A stretch of 64,000 bases of DNA from Exiguobacterium aurantiacum (GCF_024362205.1 NZ_CP101462.1:2260501-2324500); one strand, 5' to 3'; positions 18,582-27,920 are shown, counted from the first letter of the stretch. Program-made: numbers and translations. Notes: generated by a model not told the origin, from the letters alone.

Positions 18582-19503
18582 GATGTACAATCACGCTTTC
18601 CATGCGATCGGCGATGGCTTCAATGAAGCTCCGCTCCGCGTTTGGCATGTTAGGGCGCGCGTAGTGAACGCCGAGGCGGTCACAGACGACTTTACATTCC
18701 ACGTCGTTATCGAAGAGCACCTCGAGGTGATCCGCGACGAATCCGACCGGCGTGTAAACGAACGCTTCATAACCATGCTTTTCATAAAGTTCAGCCGTCA
18801 AATCTTGGACGTCCGGTCCGATCCACGGGTCAGGCGTATTGCCTTCCGACTGCCAACCAACCTCATAGTTCGGTACACCCGCCGCTTGGGCGATTTTGTC
18901 CGCCGTCTCTTTCAATTGATCCGGATACGGGTCGCCGCCTGCCAAAATTTTCTCTGGGAGACTGTGCGCCGAGACGATCAAGCAAGCTTTCTCAGCCGGT
19001 ACCGGCAAGTTCGCGAACGTCGCTTTGATGGCTTCCGCCCACCAGTTGATGAATTTCGGCTCATCGTACCATGATTCAACCGAACGAATCTCGATGCCGA
19101 ACTTCGCAGCTTCTTCATGCGCCCGGCCGTTGTACGACTTGACGCTATATGACGAGTAATGCGGGGCCAATACGACCGACACCGCTTCTTTGATGCCGTC
19201 GTTCGCCATTTGCGCGACCGCATCTTCTACGAACGGTTCGATATGCTTGAGCCCGATATAGAGCTTGAACTCGATCTCACCCACGTGGCGCTCGTTCAAG
19301 ATGTCACGGAGCGTCTCCGCTTGGTCGATTGTGATCTTTGCGAGCGGCGACACGCCACCGATGGCCTCATAGCGCTCCGTCAAGTCTTGGAGTGCTTCCG
19401 GTGAAGGTTTGCGGCCATAACGGATGTGTGTGTAGTAACGCTCGATATCTTCAGGTTTGTATGGTGTCCCATAAGCCATTACGAGTAATCCGACGGTTTT
19501 CAT
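18574..19503 (-). CDS. hemH: Coproporphyrin ferrochelatase (HemH/CpfC)
   Basis: 309-residue ferrochelatase inserting Fe2+ into coproporphyrin III. Seen: N-terminal [23 protein letters not shown], catalytic His in [13 protein letters not shown], and the acidic metal-side segment [17 protein letters not shown]. It is soluble and of monomeric length, like Bacillus HemH. ATG 19503 overlaps the hemE stop (ATGA). The final enzyme of this route, HemQ/ChdC, is not in the window. Confidence 0.95.
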   Translation of the reverse strand: MKTVGLLVMAYGTPYKPEDIERYYTHIRYGRKPSPEALQDLTERYEAIGGVSPLAKITIDQAETLRDILNERHVGEIEFKLYIGLKHIEPFVEDAVAQMANDGIKEAVSVVLAPHYSSYSVKSYNGRAHEEAAKFGIEIRSVESWYDEPKFINWWAEAIKATFANLPVPAEKACLIVSAHSLPEKILAGGDPYPDQLKETADKIAQAAGVPNYEVGWQSEGNTPDPWIGPDVQDLTAELYEKHGYEAFVYTPVGFVADHLEVLFDNDVECKVVCDRLGVHYARPNMPNAERSFIEAIADRMESVIVHHA

Positions 19504-20537
19504 AATGATTTGCCTCCCATTTTTTCACGTGAGTAGTCATGGATAAATGCTGTCAATTTGACGAGAACGGACGGATCGACTTCCGGGAACACCCCATGTC
19601 CCAAGTTAAAGACGTATCCAGGTTGTTTCATCCCCTCGTCGAGGATTTCTTTCACTTTTGCTTCGATGACCGGCCACGGGGCCAATAAGAATGATGGATC
19701 AAGATTGCCTTGGACCGCTTTCGTGATGCCGCGGTCGCGTGCCTCTTGAATCGATAGTCGCCAGTCGAGTCCGACAACGTCGAGCGGCTGATCTTGCCAC
19801 TCTTCGACGAGATGGCTCGCTCCGACACCGTGCATGATGAGCGGAATGTCGAGCTTACGCAACTCGGTGAAGATCCGCTCTGTCGTCGGCTTGATATAAC
19901 GGACATAATCCTTGCGGCTGAGCGTCCCGACCCATGAATCGAACAATTGGAACGCCTGAATGCCGGCCTCGGCTTGTGCCGTCGCATACGTGATGACCAT
20001 ATCGCCAAGCTTCTCCATGAGTGCGTTCCAAACGTCCGGCTCGGCATACATGAGTGCTTTCGTCCGGTGGTAGCTCTTCGATGGGCCGCCTTCAATCATA
20101 TAACTCGCGAGTGTGAACGGTGCACCCGAGAACCCGATGAGCGGGACTTCAAGGCGTTCCCGAAGCAAGCGGATTGTCTCGAACACGTACGAGATGTCGT
20201 CCGGGTTGAGCGGCTTCAAGCGCTCCACGTCTTCCATCGTCCGATACGGGTTATCAATGACCGGACCGATGCCGCTCTTGATTTCCACATCGACGCCCAT
20301 CGACGGGAGTGGCGTCATAATGTCTTTATACAGAATGGCCGCGTCGACTCCTAGTTGTTTCACCGGGAGCTCTGTCACGTAGGCACACAATTCGGCATCA
20401 TGGGTGATTTCGAATAGTGTTCTCGTTTTTTTGATCTCACGATATTCTGGTTGGTAGCGCCCGGCTTGGCGCATGTACCAGACGGGCACATAGTCTGTCG
20501 CCTCTCCTTTAAACGCCTTCAAAATAGTATCGTTCAT
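19500..20537 (-). CDS. hemE: Uroporphyrinogen decarboxylase HemE
   Basis: 345-residue enzyme converting uroporphyrinogen III to coproporphyrinogen III. The signature [15 protein letters not shown] is near the N terminus, and [17 protein letters not shown] and the C-terminal [12 protein letters not shown] are also family features. I place the start at ATG 20537 (MNDTILKAF), although its spacing from GAGGGG is long (about 12 bp), because the ATG four codons upstream is only 1-2 bp from that site. First gene of the haem operon. Confidence 0.93.
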   Translation of the reverse strand: MNDTILKAFKGEATDYVPVWYMRQAGRYQPEYREIKKTRTLFEITHDAELCAYVTELPVKQLGVDAAILYKDIMTPLPSMGVDVEIKSGIGPVIDNPYRTMEDVERLKPLNPDDISYVFETIRLLRERLEVPLIGFSGAPFTLASYMIEGGPSKSYHRTKALMYAEPDVWNALMEKLGDMVITYATAQAEAGIQAFQLFDSWVGTLSRKDYVRYIKPTTERIFTELRKLDIPLIMHGVGASHLVEEWQDQPLDVVGLDWRLSIQEARDRGITKAVQGNLDPSFLLAPWPVIEAKVKEILDEGMKQPGYVFNLGHGVFPEVDPSVLVKLTAFIHDYSREKMGGKSL

Positions 20538-20603
20538 ACGTCGCGTCATTCCCCTCTATAATTCTCCTACACTCTTCTTCTATAGGTATGTGAACTCAAA
20601 AAC

Positions 20604-20634
20604 ATTATACAGAAATTAATTAGAATAATGCTAA
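20604..20634 (-). promoter_or_regulatory. hemE promoter region with Fur/PerR-like palindrome
   Basis: A -10 TATAAT (20604-20609) lies upstream of hemE. Overlapping its -35 region is the 7-1-7 palindrome TTAGAATAATGCTAA (20620-20634), which matches the PerR box TTATAATNATTATAA at 11 of 14 defined positions. Peroxide or iron control of haem synthesis would fit, but the regulator is inferred. Confidence 0.5.
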
Positions 20635-20665
20635 TGTGAAGCATTTTCATTGTGTTTTCTTTGTG

Positions 20666-20971
20666 TCATTTCTTTGTCGGATACGTGCGGAAGGCCGAAT
20701 TGAGCTGACCACGAATCAAATCGTCACGCTGTTTCGACGACAGACGTTTCTCACGCTCTTTGATGTCTTGAATCCGCCAACCGTCTTCGAGTTTCGAGGC
20801 CACATCAATCAATCGTTCCACATCATGGAAAGAATATTTACGTGAACCGCCCTTTGTCCGTTCTGGAAAGACGAGCCCTTTTGACTCATAATAGCGGACT
20901 TGTCGCTCTGAAAGTCCCGTCAGTTCAGTGATGACACCCATCCCTATCACTTTCTTCGACTTATAGTCCAT
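20666..20971 (-). CDS. tnrA: Nitrogen regulator TnrA (MerR/GlnR family)
   Basis: 101-residue MerR-type regulator. The helix-turn-helix reads VITELTGLSERQVRYYESKGLV and the wing GGSRKYSFHDVERL. The C terminus ends GQLNSAFR, very similar to the glutamine-synthetase-binding tail of Bacillus TnrA (GQLNAHFR), which distinguishes TnrA from GlnR. It is divergent from an ammonium transporter with a perfect TnrA box between them. It should activate amtB and nitrogen-scavenging genes when glutamine is scarce. Confidence 0.92.
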   Translation of the reverse strand: MDYKSKKVIGMGVITELTGLSERQVRYYESKGLVFPERTKGGSRKYSFHDVERLIDVASKLEDGWRIQDIKEREKRLSSKQRDDLIRGQLNSAFRTYPTKK

Positions 20972-21001
20972 CGCCCGTCCTCCTCCTTCATAAAAAAACT
21001 A

Positions 21002-21018
21002 TGTCAGATAATCTGACA
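21002..21018. promoter_or_regulatory. TnrA/GlnR box
   Basis: TGTCAGATAATCTGACA is a perfect TGTNA-N7-TNACA site. Its centre is about 49 bp upstream of the start point implied by a -10-like CATAAA at 21046, the usual position for activation of amtB (nrgA) by TnrA. It could also mediate tnrA autoregulation on the other side. Confidence 0.9.
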
Positions 21019-21101
21019 AATTGCAATCCAAGTCGAATCATTCGTCATAAACTGAAAACAACTTTTGAATCATCAATCGCAAAAAAAGGAGGAATAGCAA
21101 C

Positions 21102-22400
21102 ATGGAAGACATCTTATATTATATGGACACGCTGTTCGTACTCATCGCTGCACTGCTCGTCTTGACGATGCAACTAGGATTTGGCTTACTCGAGACAGGG
21201 ACGCTCCGAGCGAAAAACGCCGGGCACGTCGCAGTCAAACAAATCATCAGCCTCTCTGTGGCGGCACTCGCCTTTTGGGCCGTCGGCTTCGGCCTCTCCT
21301 TCGGGGACGGGACACGCTGGTTCGGGACGGAAGGATTCTTCATGAACGGATCGTTCACGAGCCTTGACTGGGCCAACGTCTCGATCGACATCAAATTCTT
21401 GTTCCAGTTGTCATTCGTCGCCGTCGCACTCGCCATTGCTTGGGGCGGTTTCGCAGAACGGGCCAAACTTTCCGCTTACGTCTTGTTCGGTATTTTCTTC
21501 GTCGCCATCCTTTATCCAATCGTCGCCCGCTCGGTATGGGCCGGCGGACTTCTCGGATCGATGGGCATGCAAGACTTCGCCGGTTCGGCCGTCGTCCACC
21601 TCCAAGGCGGAATGGCCGCCCTCATGGCCACGATCATCTTGAAACCACGTCGTAAGACAGAATCGCTCGCCGGTCACAACCACGTCTTGACGGTCGTCGG
21701 CGGACTCGTACTCTGGCTCTGCTGGTTCGGTTTCAATGCCGGATCGACGATGTCGGTCGCGGACGGATTCTTCGGTTACGTCGCTCTTACGACGATGCTC
21801 GCCACGGCTGCTGGCGCCCTCGGTGCTCTTGCCATCGTCATGATGCATAAGAAGACGGCGGACATCCCGACAATCGTCAACGGTGTGCTCGGGGCACTCG
21901 TCGCCATCACCGCTGCCTGTGCCTTCGTCGAACCTTGGGCCGCCGTCGTCATCGGTGCCGTCGCTTCGATTGCCACGTACGGTACGAGCATCCTTATGGC
22001 GAAATATGTCGATGATCCGCTCTGTGCTTTCTCGGTACACGGTGTCGCCGGAATCATCGGAACGCTCGCGCTCGGATTCTTCGCCTCGCCTCGCTTGGTC
22101 GAAATCACGGGCATCGGTTCGGCCGGCCTCTTCTACGGCGGCGGATTGGGCCAACTCGGCGTTCAAGCGCTCGGCGTCTTGATCGCGATGGTCATTGCCG
22201 GTGGCGGTAGCTATGCCTTCTTGAAACTGCTCGACGTCACGATCGGCCTTCGTGTCACGGAAGAACAAGAAGACATCGGCCTCGACATCGCCGAGCACGG
22301 TGTATCCGCGTACGGTGAAATCGAGACAGAACCAGAGACACCGGCGCGCCTCCCGAAAATTCTCGGGTCGAGCGTATCGGTCATGTCACCTAAGAAGTAA
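21102..22400 (+). CDS. amtB: Ammonium transporter AmtB/NrgA
   Basis: 432-residue Amt/Rh channel with 11 expected helices for ammonium uptake. The family signature is present (FAGSAVVHLQGGMAALMATIIL with the first pore His; CAFSVHGVAGIIGTLALGFF with the second). The C-terminal cytoplasmic tail is present. ATG 21102 follows AAGGAGG. Unlike most loci there is no PII gene (glnK/nrgB) downstream; a terminator follows directly. Confidence 0.95.
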   Translation: MEDILYYMDTLFVLIAALLVLTMQLGFGLLETGTLRAKNAGHVAVKQIISLSVAALAFWAVGFGLSFGDGTRWFGTEGFFMNGSFTSLDWANVSIDIKFLFQLSFVAVALAIAWGGFAERAKLSAYVLFGIFFVAILYPIVARSVWAGGLLGSMGMQDFAGSAVVHLQGGMAALMATIILKPRRKTESLAGHNHVLTVVGGLVLWLCWFGFNAGSTMSVADGFFGYVALTTMLATAAGALGALAIVMMHKKTADIPTIVNGVLGALVAITAACAFVEPWAAVVIGAVASIATYGTSILMAKYVDDPLCAFSVHGVAGIIGTLALGFFASPRLVEITGIGSAGLFYGGGLGQLGVQALGVLIAMVIAGGGSYAFLKLLDVTIGLRVTEEQEDIGLDIAEHGVSAYGEIETEPETPARLPKILGSSVSVMSPKK

Positions 22401-22409
22401 CGACAACAG

Positions 22410-22439
22410 TCAGGGACACCCAATCCGGGTGTCCCTGTT
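22410..22439. terminator. Bidirectional terminator between amtB and ecsB
   Basis: Stem CAGGGACACC/GGTGTCCCTG directly after amtB, abutting the ecsB stop codon. Confidence 0.85.
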
Positions 22440-23570
22440 TCATGTCAATCGGTTCAAATAGTAACGAACGACCAGGTAAGCGAGGCCGAGACCGACGAGC
22501 GCATCCCACGTCGCTCCGAACAAGAGCGAGGCAACACCGAGAGCGAGCATTTGCGCGAACAACAACCGCGTCGCCCACCATTTGTACGCCGTGAGTCGCT
22601 CGGAACGTGTGATCGGCAACCACGACGCCATCGACACCGTATCGAGCCGCTTGAACAACGGAACGAGTTGCAGTGCCGTCAACCCGACGAAAAGCGGGAC
22701 GACCAACCCGACGTACCACCCGCCCGAGAGCCACATGACGACGAGCGCGACGGCAGAAAGCCGCAACACGAGGTCGAGTGAATCGTTCGAACGCATGACC
22801 CGGAGACCATAGACGTAACGGGCGGCATCGGCCCGTTTCAAGACCGATCGTTCGAGCAGGCTGACGATGAACGACCGTTCCCGCACGTCTTCCCGCATCG
22901 CCGGGACATCGACGAACCAGCTGACGACCCGATTGAACTGGGCTTTACTCTTCTCTTCGAGCAACAGCCAGTCGAGTAACGGGATGCGACGGTTGCGTCG
23001 CACGTGGAGCAGGATGAACGGGATGAGTGCTGGCACCGGTGTCAACAGCGGCACACCGAACAGGATGAGAAAGCCACTCGCAAGCGCACTCGGCAATACG
23101 ACGTATTTGATTCCCTCCAGCTTGGCGAGGCGCCCCGCCACCGCAATCAGGACACTCGTCGCGAGGATGGCCCCGACTTCGATCGAGGTGAGCGCCTGCG
23201 TGCGGACGAGCAGCGGCAACACGACGAGCATGGCGAGAATCGCACGCACGGCGGCGAAGACGACGTTGAACAGGCGAACGCCGGTCATATACGCCTGCAT
23301 CTCACCGAGGCGCGGTAATAAGAAGACTTGGTCCGCTTCTTGGATCAACGTCCGGGGACGGTGCCCGAGCGGCAAGAGCAACCAGAGGAGCGCCAAAATC
23401 CATTCACTCGGAAAAGCCGGGTCCAAATCCAGCAAAAACTGGTTATACACGAACGCCCCATAGATGAGCGTGAAGTAAAGTGTGAATAGCAGCCCGCCGT
23501 TCGCGACGTAGCGGCTGTATTTCACGACGTCTTCCATCCAGACGCCAAATCGTTGTTTGAATACGTTCAT
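22440..23570 (-). CDS. ecsB: ABC transporter permease EcsB
   Basis: 376-residue multi-span membrane protein (FVYNQFLLDLDPAFPSEWILALLWLLLPLGHRPRTLIQEADQVFLLPR near the N terminus), matching EcsB, partner of ATPase EcsA. In Bacillus the Ecs transporter affects intramembrane protease RasP activity, secretion and competence; the transported substrate is uncertain. Its start overlaps the ecsA stop (ATGA). No ecsC follows. The C terminus ends KYYLNRLT-like and basic, in the cytosol. Confidence 0.88.
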   Translation of the reverse strand: MNVFKQRFGVWMEDVVKYSRYVANGGLLFTLYFTLIYGAFVYNQFLLDLDPAFPSEWILALLWLLLPLGHRPRTLIQEADQVFLLPRLGEMQAYMTGVRLFNVVFAAVRAILAMLVVLPLLVRTQALTSIEVGAILATSVLIAVAGRLAKLEGIKYVVLPSALASGFLILFGVPLLTPVPALIPFILLHVRRNRRIPLLDWLLLEEKSKAQFNRVVSWFVDVPAMREDVRERSFIVSLLERSVLKRADAARYVYGLRVMRSNDSLDLVLRLSAVALVVMWLSGGWYVGLVVPLFVGLTALQLVPLFKRLDTVSMASWLPITRSERLTAYKWWATRLLFAQMLALGVASLLFGATWDALVGLGLAYLVVRYYLNRLT

Positions 23571-24304
23571 CGTTTCCGCTCCTCGGCCTCGATCGCCTCG
23601 ACATAAATGTCATCGAGCGTGGCGTCCGTACGAAGACCGTATGTCTCGCGCAACTGCGCGGCCGTCCCGGTCGCGATGACCGACCCTTGGTGCAAGAAGA
23701 CGAAGCGGTCACAGTGACGTTCGGCCGTCTCCAAGATATGCGTCGACATCAAAATAGCGCAGTCTTCCTTATATTCGTCAAACAATCGCAACAATTGGCG
23801 AATCGCGAGCGGATCGAGCCCAACGAACGGCTCGTCGACAATTAGGAGCGGCGTCTTCGTCACGAGCGCACAGAGGATCATCGCCTTTTGCCGCATCCCT
23901 TTTGAAAAGACGGACGGGAACCAGTCCAATTGTTTCTCCATCCGCATATCCCGGGCCAATCGTTCGGTCCGGGTCTCCATGTCGGAAGCGTCGATGTCAT
24001 ACGCTTTGCCGATCAACGTCAAGTGTTCCCGCAACGTGAGCGTGTCGTATAAAATAGGGGTCTCGGGTATATAACTTATTTTTTTGCGATAATTTTTTTC
24101 GGATGAGGTGAGTGTCTCGCTATCGACTTCGACCGATCCCGAAATCGGATCAAGCAATCCTAAAATATGTTTAATCGTTGTCGATTTCCCAGCGCCGTTT
24201 AGCCCTATCAGCCCAACGAGCTCACCTTTTTTCACTTCGAACGAAATGTCGTGCAACACTTGTTTACCTATATAACCGCCGTTCAACTGGTCGACGTGCA
24301 ACAT
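23567..24304 (-). CDS. ecsA: ABC transporter ATPase EcsA
   Basis: 245-residue ABC ATPase. Walker A is GLNGAGKSTT, the signature is the variant FSKGMRQKAMIL, Walker B is LLIVDEPFVGLDP, and the H-loop is MSTHIL. The sequence follows Bacillus EcsA closely (YIPETPILYDTLTLREHL). ATG 24304 follows GGGGTGGAG; the two earlier Met codons overlap the ribosome site. It pairs with ecsB. In Bacillus hit lies divergent and adjacent; here two genes separate them. Confidence 0.92.
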   Translation of the reverse strand: MLHVDQLNGGYIGKQVLHDISFEVKKGELVGLIGLNGAGKSTTIKHILGLLDPISGSVEVDSETLTSSEKNYRKKISYIPETPILYDTLTLREHLTLIGKAYDIDASDMETRTERLARDMRMEKQLDWFPSVFSKGMRQKAMILCALVTKTPLLIVDEPFVGLDPLAIRQLLRLFDEYKEDCAILMSTHILETAERHCDRFVFLHQGSVIATGTAAQLRETYGLRTDATLDDIYVEAIEAEERKR

Positions 24305-24346
24305 GAAAACTCCACCCCTCATTTTCAACTTTTTTTTGTGATATAT

Positions 24347-24371
24347 GTTTTAAAAGCTGTCACATGGGAAT
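24347..24371 (+). promoter_or_regulatory. Sigma-B-like promoter for the GlsB-like gene
   Basis: GTTTTA, a 13-bp spacer and GGGAAT, fitting the sigma-B consensus GTTTAA-N12-15-GGGWAW with one mismatch, about 100 bp upstream of the small membrane protein gene. This fits a general stress gene. Confidence 0.55.
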
Positions 24372-24470
24372 AATCTGAACTGTAAGGCATTTTAAAACTT
24401 ATTCATTACTTCCATTGTTCCATAAAATTGTTAGTGAGAACAATGGACAAAACAGAAAGGAGAATGTTTT

Positions 24471-24725
24471 ATGGGTTGGATTATCACTTTAATCGTCGGG
24501 GGTATCATCGGTTGGTTAGCAGGTCTTATCTTAGGTAAGGATGTACCAGGCGGCGTTATCGGGAACATCATCGCTGGTATCATCGGTGCATGGCTCGGTG
24601 GCCTCATCTTCGGAGACTTCGGTCCTGCAGTTGGCGGCATCGCGATTATCCCAGCACTTCTCGGTGCGATTATCTTGATCTTGATCGTATCGTTCGTTAT
24701 GAAATCAATGAACAAAAAGCGCTAA
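24471..24725 (+). CDS. GlsB/YeaQ/YmgE-family stress membrane protein
   Basis: 84-residue Gly/Ile-rich protein with three predicted short helices (GWIITLIVGGIIGWLAGLIL, VIGNIIAGIIGAWLGGLIF, ALLGAIILILIVSFVM) and a basic end KSMNKKR. This is the transglycosylase-associated protein family, often induced by general stress; its molecular role is unknown. ATG 24471 follows AAGGAG. A sigma-B-like promoter lies upstream. It sits in the ecsA-hit interval. Confidence 0.85.
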   Translation: MGWIITLIVGGIIGWLAGLILGKDVPGGVIGNIIAGIIGAWLGGLIFGDFGPAVGGIAIIPALLGAIILILIVSFVMKSMNKKR

Positions 24726-24734
24726 TCCAGTGCT

Positions 24735-24771
24735 AAACAAACGGGACCCTCGCTGAGGGTCCCGTTTGTTT
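24735..24771. terminator. Bidirectional terminator
   Basis: Strong stem AAACGGGACCCT/AGGGTCCCGTTT between convergent genes at 24725 and 24773. Confidence 0.9.
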
Positions 24772-24772
24772 G

Positions 24773-25822
24773 TCATGTCAGGATTAAAAAGATGGCTTCT
24801 TCCCGCTCGATAAAACGTTTTTCGCTCTCCAAGCGCAAAAATGTGAAAATCGACTCGAGCAACGTCCGATCGTAGCGCCATTCGACGCCGAGGTCGGTCT
24901 CGACTTTCTCATTCGGTTCACCCAAGAGTGCGACGAGGTCGTCGGGGCGCTTCTGTAAATCGATATCGATGCGATCGACCCGACCGTCGACAAACCGGAT
25001 CTCCATTCCGTCATAACGCCAGACGTCGCCCCGTTCCAACGGTTCACCAATCTCGGCGATGACAGTTTGTTCCCGTTCGTTCATCAGCGCCTCGATCGTC
25101 TCGATTGAGTGCCCGGTCTGTGCCTCGACCTCGATTTCAATCAACTCGGCCCGTTCCAGATCGAACTGTCCGGCGACCGTCTCATCTTGTTCCGGCACCA
25201 ACCCGAATGCCAAGTCCTCGTCTTCAACCAGCGTCACGGCCTCACTCTCGGTCACCGTCGACCCATCGATGACGGCGACGCCTTTCACGTCATAGCGGCC
25301 CGGCATGCGCTCGAACGTCACGTCACCGCCCGCCTCATCAATCCGTCCAACTCGGGCACCGTCGACCCAGACGTTCGTCAATGGCACGTCCGACGTCACA
25401 ACGAGCGTCTTCGGCAACAATTCAATCCGATAGTCGGAGAACCCGAACCGCCCTGCCCCCGTATCGACGAGTCGGAACAATCCGTCCGTCTCCATGCCTT
25501 GCATCCGGTCACTACGGTCCCGCGCCACTTCCGAAATGGCCTCGCCGCGAATCGTCTTCTCTCCATTCAACCAGCCCATGAAGCGGAGCGCCTCGGCTCG
25601 CGTCAGCGGTTCCGATTCATACTCGACGTTCTCCTGGAAAAAGCTGACGTCCTCGTTCAAGAGCGCCTCTTTGAACCGGACATGAATCTTGTCGTTGGCG
25701 GCCGCCGGTTGATATCCCCATCGATAGAACGCACCTACCGCGAGGCCGACACCGAGCATCACAAGGAGCCCGAGATAGATATTTCTTCGTCGTGACGGTT
25801 TCTTCGATCGTACATACGCCAT
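24773..25822 (-). CDS. TcaA/YvbJ-like membrane-anchored protein
   Basis: 349 residues: a short basic cytoplasmic start (MAYVRSKKPSRRRN), one TM (IYLGLLVMLGVGLAVGAFYRWGY), then an extracytoplasmic part. The order (KIHVRFKEALLNEDVSFF, later LPKTLVVTSDVPLTNVWVDGARVG, then a C-terminal repeat-like module) resembles TcaA-type proteins linked to cell-wall antibiotic response, but the usual N-terminal zinc ribbon is absent. Two similar C-terminal segments (VIAEIGEPLERGDVWRYDGME and LVALLGEPNEKVETDLGVEWRYD) look like an internal duplication. Assignment is by overall architecture, so moderately sure. Confidence 0.6.
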   Translation of the reverse strand: MAYVRSKKPSRRRNIYLGLLVMLGVGLAVGAFYRWGYQPAAANDKIHVRFKEALLNEDVSFFQENVEYESEPLTRAEALRFMGWLNGEKTIRGEAISEVARDRSDRMQGMETDGLFRLVDTGAGRFGFSDYRIELLPKTLVVTSDVPLTNVWVDGARVGRIDEAGGDVTFERMPGRYDVKGVAVIDGSTVTESEAVTLVEDEDLAFGLVPEQDETVAGQFDLERAELIEIEVEAQTGHSIETIEALMNEREQTVIAEIGEPLERGDVWRYDGMEIRFVDGRVDRIDIDLQKRPDDLVALLGEPNEKVETDLGVEWRYDRTLLESIFTFLRLESEKRFIEREEAIFLILT

Positions 25823-25953
25823 CCGTTTTCTTCCTCTCTCTACTCACTATTGCTTCTAGTGTAAGACGAATCAGCTACCCGGACAATCATTCTTCCGCCC
25901 GAATTTCCGTGTTATGATGAGGTGGAACAGTCATTACGAATGGAGGAGTCCAC

Positions 25954-26382
25954 ATGCACACCGAAGCTAACTGTATTTTTTGTAAGATCGTCCAAAACGA
26001 GATCCCTTCGTATAAAGTGTACGAAGACGACGCGGTCGTCGCGTTCCTTGATATCTCCCAAGTCACGAAAGGGCATACGCTCGTCATCCCGAAGCATCAT
26101 GCCCGAAACATTTATGAACTGCCAGCCGACGTCGCCCGTGACGTCTTCCAAGCCGTTCCAGACATCGCTAACGCCATTCAGCGCGAGACGGGCGCGATCG
26201 GCATGAACATCTTATCGAACGCCGAAGCCATCGCCGGACAGACGGTCTACCATTTCCACATGCATCTGTTGCCACGCTATGGCGAGACGGACGGATTTGA
26301 CGCGAAATGGGAGACGCACCAAGACGATTACTCCACAGAAGACATGCAAGCCATCGCTGCCGGTATCAAAGCAAACCTATAA
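25954..26382 (+). CDS. hit: HIT-family nucleotide hydrolase/transferase
   Basis: 142-residue histidine-triad protein. The N-terminal CIFC can be half of a zinc site, and the active site is VYHFHMHLLPR (HxHxH). It probably hydrolyses AMP-lysine or AMP-amine-type substrates. It is the syntenic equivalent of Bacillus hit, next to ecs and yhaH/hpr. ATG 25954 follows GGAGGA. Confidence 0.92.
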   Translation: MHTEANCIFCKIVQNEIPSYKVYEDDAVVAFLDISQVTKGHTLVIPKHHARNIYELPADVARDVFQAVPDIANAIQRETGAIGMNILSNAEAIAGQTVYHFHMHLLPRYGETDGFDAKWETHQDDYSTEDMQAIAAGIKANL

Positions 26383-26386
26383 CAAA

Positions 26387-26424
26387 CAAATGGACCGATC
26401 GCCCAACGTGCGACCGGTCCATTT
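26387..26424. terminator. Bidirectional terminator
   Basis: Long hairpin AAATGGACCG..TCGC / GCGA..CGGTCCATTT between hit and the convergent coiled-coil gene. Confidence 0.85.
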
Positions 26425-26436
26425 ATATCTCGCGCC

Positions 26437-26772
26437 TTATGAAGAGTTGATTGAATCGAGATGGCGTTTCCGCTCTTCTTCGATTTGGGCCCGTTCGACT
26501 TGTAGTTTAATCGCTTGCTCATATAACTGTTGCCGCGATTTGACAGATTCCGCTTGTTCGAATTCTTTTCTTAACAAATTTAGACGGGCGTCTATTTCAA
26601 CGAGTCGCTTTTCAAGCAAAGTTTGTTTCCGCGTCTGTTCATTCTGTTCCGACGCTTCATATCCCGCCTCGAGTGCTTCCATTATTGTCTGTGCCCAAGG
26701 GTCATCTCCCAGTCGTTTGGCCGCGTTATACAGGTCTAGCATGTCATCAACCCAACGCTTTTGCATATTCAC
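26437..26772 (-). CDS. Coiled-coil protein of unknown function
   Basis: 111 residues, nearly all helical and charged from residue 40 on (LLEKRLVEIDARLNLLRKEFEQAESVKSRQQLYEQAIKLQVERAQIEEERKRHLD), so a coiled coil is likely. The start is probably GTG 26772 with AAGGTG 7 bp upstream; ATG two codons in is too far. It is inserted between hit and yhaH relative to Bacillus. No family recognised. Confidence 0.65.
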   Translation of the reverse strand: MNMQKRWVDDMLDLYNAAKRLGDDPWAQTIMEALEAGYEASEQNEQTRKQTLLEKRLVEIDARLNLLRKEFEQAESVKSRQQLYEQAIKLQVERAQIEEERKRHLDSINSS

Positions 26773-26940
26773 TGGAGGTCACCTTCCTTTACCCATAGTT
26801 TAAAATAAAATGATTTTTCGGTCAAAATTGAATGTTCTGAAAAATTTTATTTAAGATATAGGTTTTTAATCACTCTTTTTTGGTAAAATAATATGAAAAG
26901 AATGTATTGTAGCATTAGTGTGCTTGAGGAGGGGAATGTA

Positions 26941-27297
26941 TTGTCGAGTCACAATCGTCGAGAGTGGGTTGCTTTTGGCTTTGTCGTAGCGTTTTTAGGA
27001 GTTGCGACCGTTAAAAAAATTGCCCGTGGAACGGCAAATGACGCCGCGGCCAATCAACACCGGGCGTCCACAATCACTACGTTGAAAGAACAATTCCAAA
27101 AAGTTGCCAAAGACGCGGCGCAAGTAGCGGCGGCCGGTAAATTGCAAGGGAAAGAATTGACGGATCAAGTGAAAGCCGAAGTCGAACGCTATCAACAAGA
27201 CATTCAGCCTTCAATCGAGCGGATCCAAGGAAACCTAGACGAGCTTTCGAACGTACAGTCAGATATGACCGAAGCGAAAACAGGAAAGACCGACTGA
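26941..27297 (+). CDS. yhaH: YhaH-like membrane-anchored coiled-coil protein
   Basis: 118 residues (the length of Bacillus YhaH). An N-terminal helix [22 protein letters not shown] is followed by an alpha-helical, YtxH-like region ([37 protein letters not shown]). The start is TTG 26941 with GGAGGGG 6 bp upstream; the ATG just before is out of frame and an upstream in-frame ATG at 26893 has no ribosome site. Its position immediately before hpr matches Bacillus. Confidence 0.75.
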   Translation: MSSHNRREWVAFGFVVAFLGVATVKKIARGTANDAAANQHRASTITTLKEQFQKVAKDAAQVAAAGKLQGKELTDQVKAEVERYQQDIQPSIERIQGNLDELSNVQSDMTEAKTGKTD

Positions 27298-27356
27298 CTT
27301 ATCTGTCGTCATCGCCCGTCATTTTAGTCACATTGTATCGGAAAGGATGGATCGAC

Positions 27357-27920
27357 ATGGAACACGAAAAAGAATTCACTGGCCCTGAGGCCATGCTCTA
27401 TAGTCATAAAATCATTCAGCTTAGTAAGGCATTGTGGAAGACGGTCGAGAAAGACTGGCAGAATTGGATTAAGCCGTTCGATTTGAACATTAACGAACAC
27501 CATATTTTATGGATTGCTCACGCCCTCGGCGGCGCCTCGATTTCGGAGATCGCCAAATACGGGGTCATGCACGTGTCGACGGCTTTCAACTTCTCGAAGA
27601 AGCTCGAAGACCGCGGTTTGCTCACGTTCTCGAAAAAAGAGACGGACAAACGAAATACTTACGTCCAATTGACGCCTGAAGGTGAGGCGCTCTTGCTCGA
27701 GACGATTCACGCCTTCGACCCGGAAGAGAACGGTGTCTTCCGCGCTTCGCTCCCGCTTCAAGAGTTGTACGGAAAATTTCCTGATTTGACGGACATCACG
27801 GCCATCGTCCGTCGTCTTTACGGGGATAACTTTATGGACATCTTCGCGGAAACGTCGAAGATGATCACGGAAGAAGCCGGCCGTCGTCCTGAAGACGACG
27901 AGGTCAGCAAAGAAGCTTGA
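27357..27920 (+). CDS. hpr: MarR-family regulator Hpr (ScoC)
   Basis: 187-residue winged-helix transition-state regulator. In Bacillus it represses extracellular protease, sporulation and motility genes. Seen: [52 protein letters not shown], then the DNA-binding part [28 protein letters not shown] and a wing with [16 protein letters not shown] 27357 is chosen over an upstream in-frame Met because GAAAGGA precedes it. It converges on yhaI with a 17-bp overlap of the 3' ends. Confidence 0.92.
   Translation: MEHEKEFTGPEAMLYSHKIIQLSKALWKTVEKDWQNWIKPFDLNINEHHILWIAHALGGASISEIAKYGVMHVSTAFNFSKKLEDRGLLTFSKKETDKRNTYVQLTPEGEALLLETIHAFDPEENGVFRASLPLQELYGKFPDLTDITAIVRRLYGDNFMDIFAETSKMITEEAGRRPEDDEVSKEA

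Noticed and set aside
21411-22298. Long minus-strand frame of 295 codons
   Set aside because: It lies fully antisense to amtB, has a highly charged, low-complexity translation and no ribosome site; it is a shadow of the transporter's codon bias.
22867-23463. Plus-strand frame of 198 codons
   Set aside because: Antisense to ecsB with Arg/Ser-rich translation; no family resemblance.
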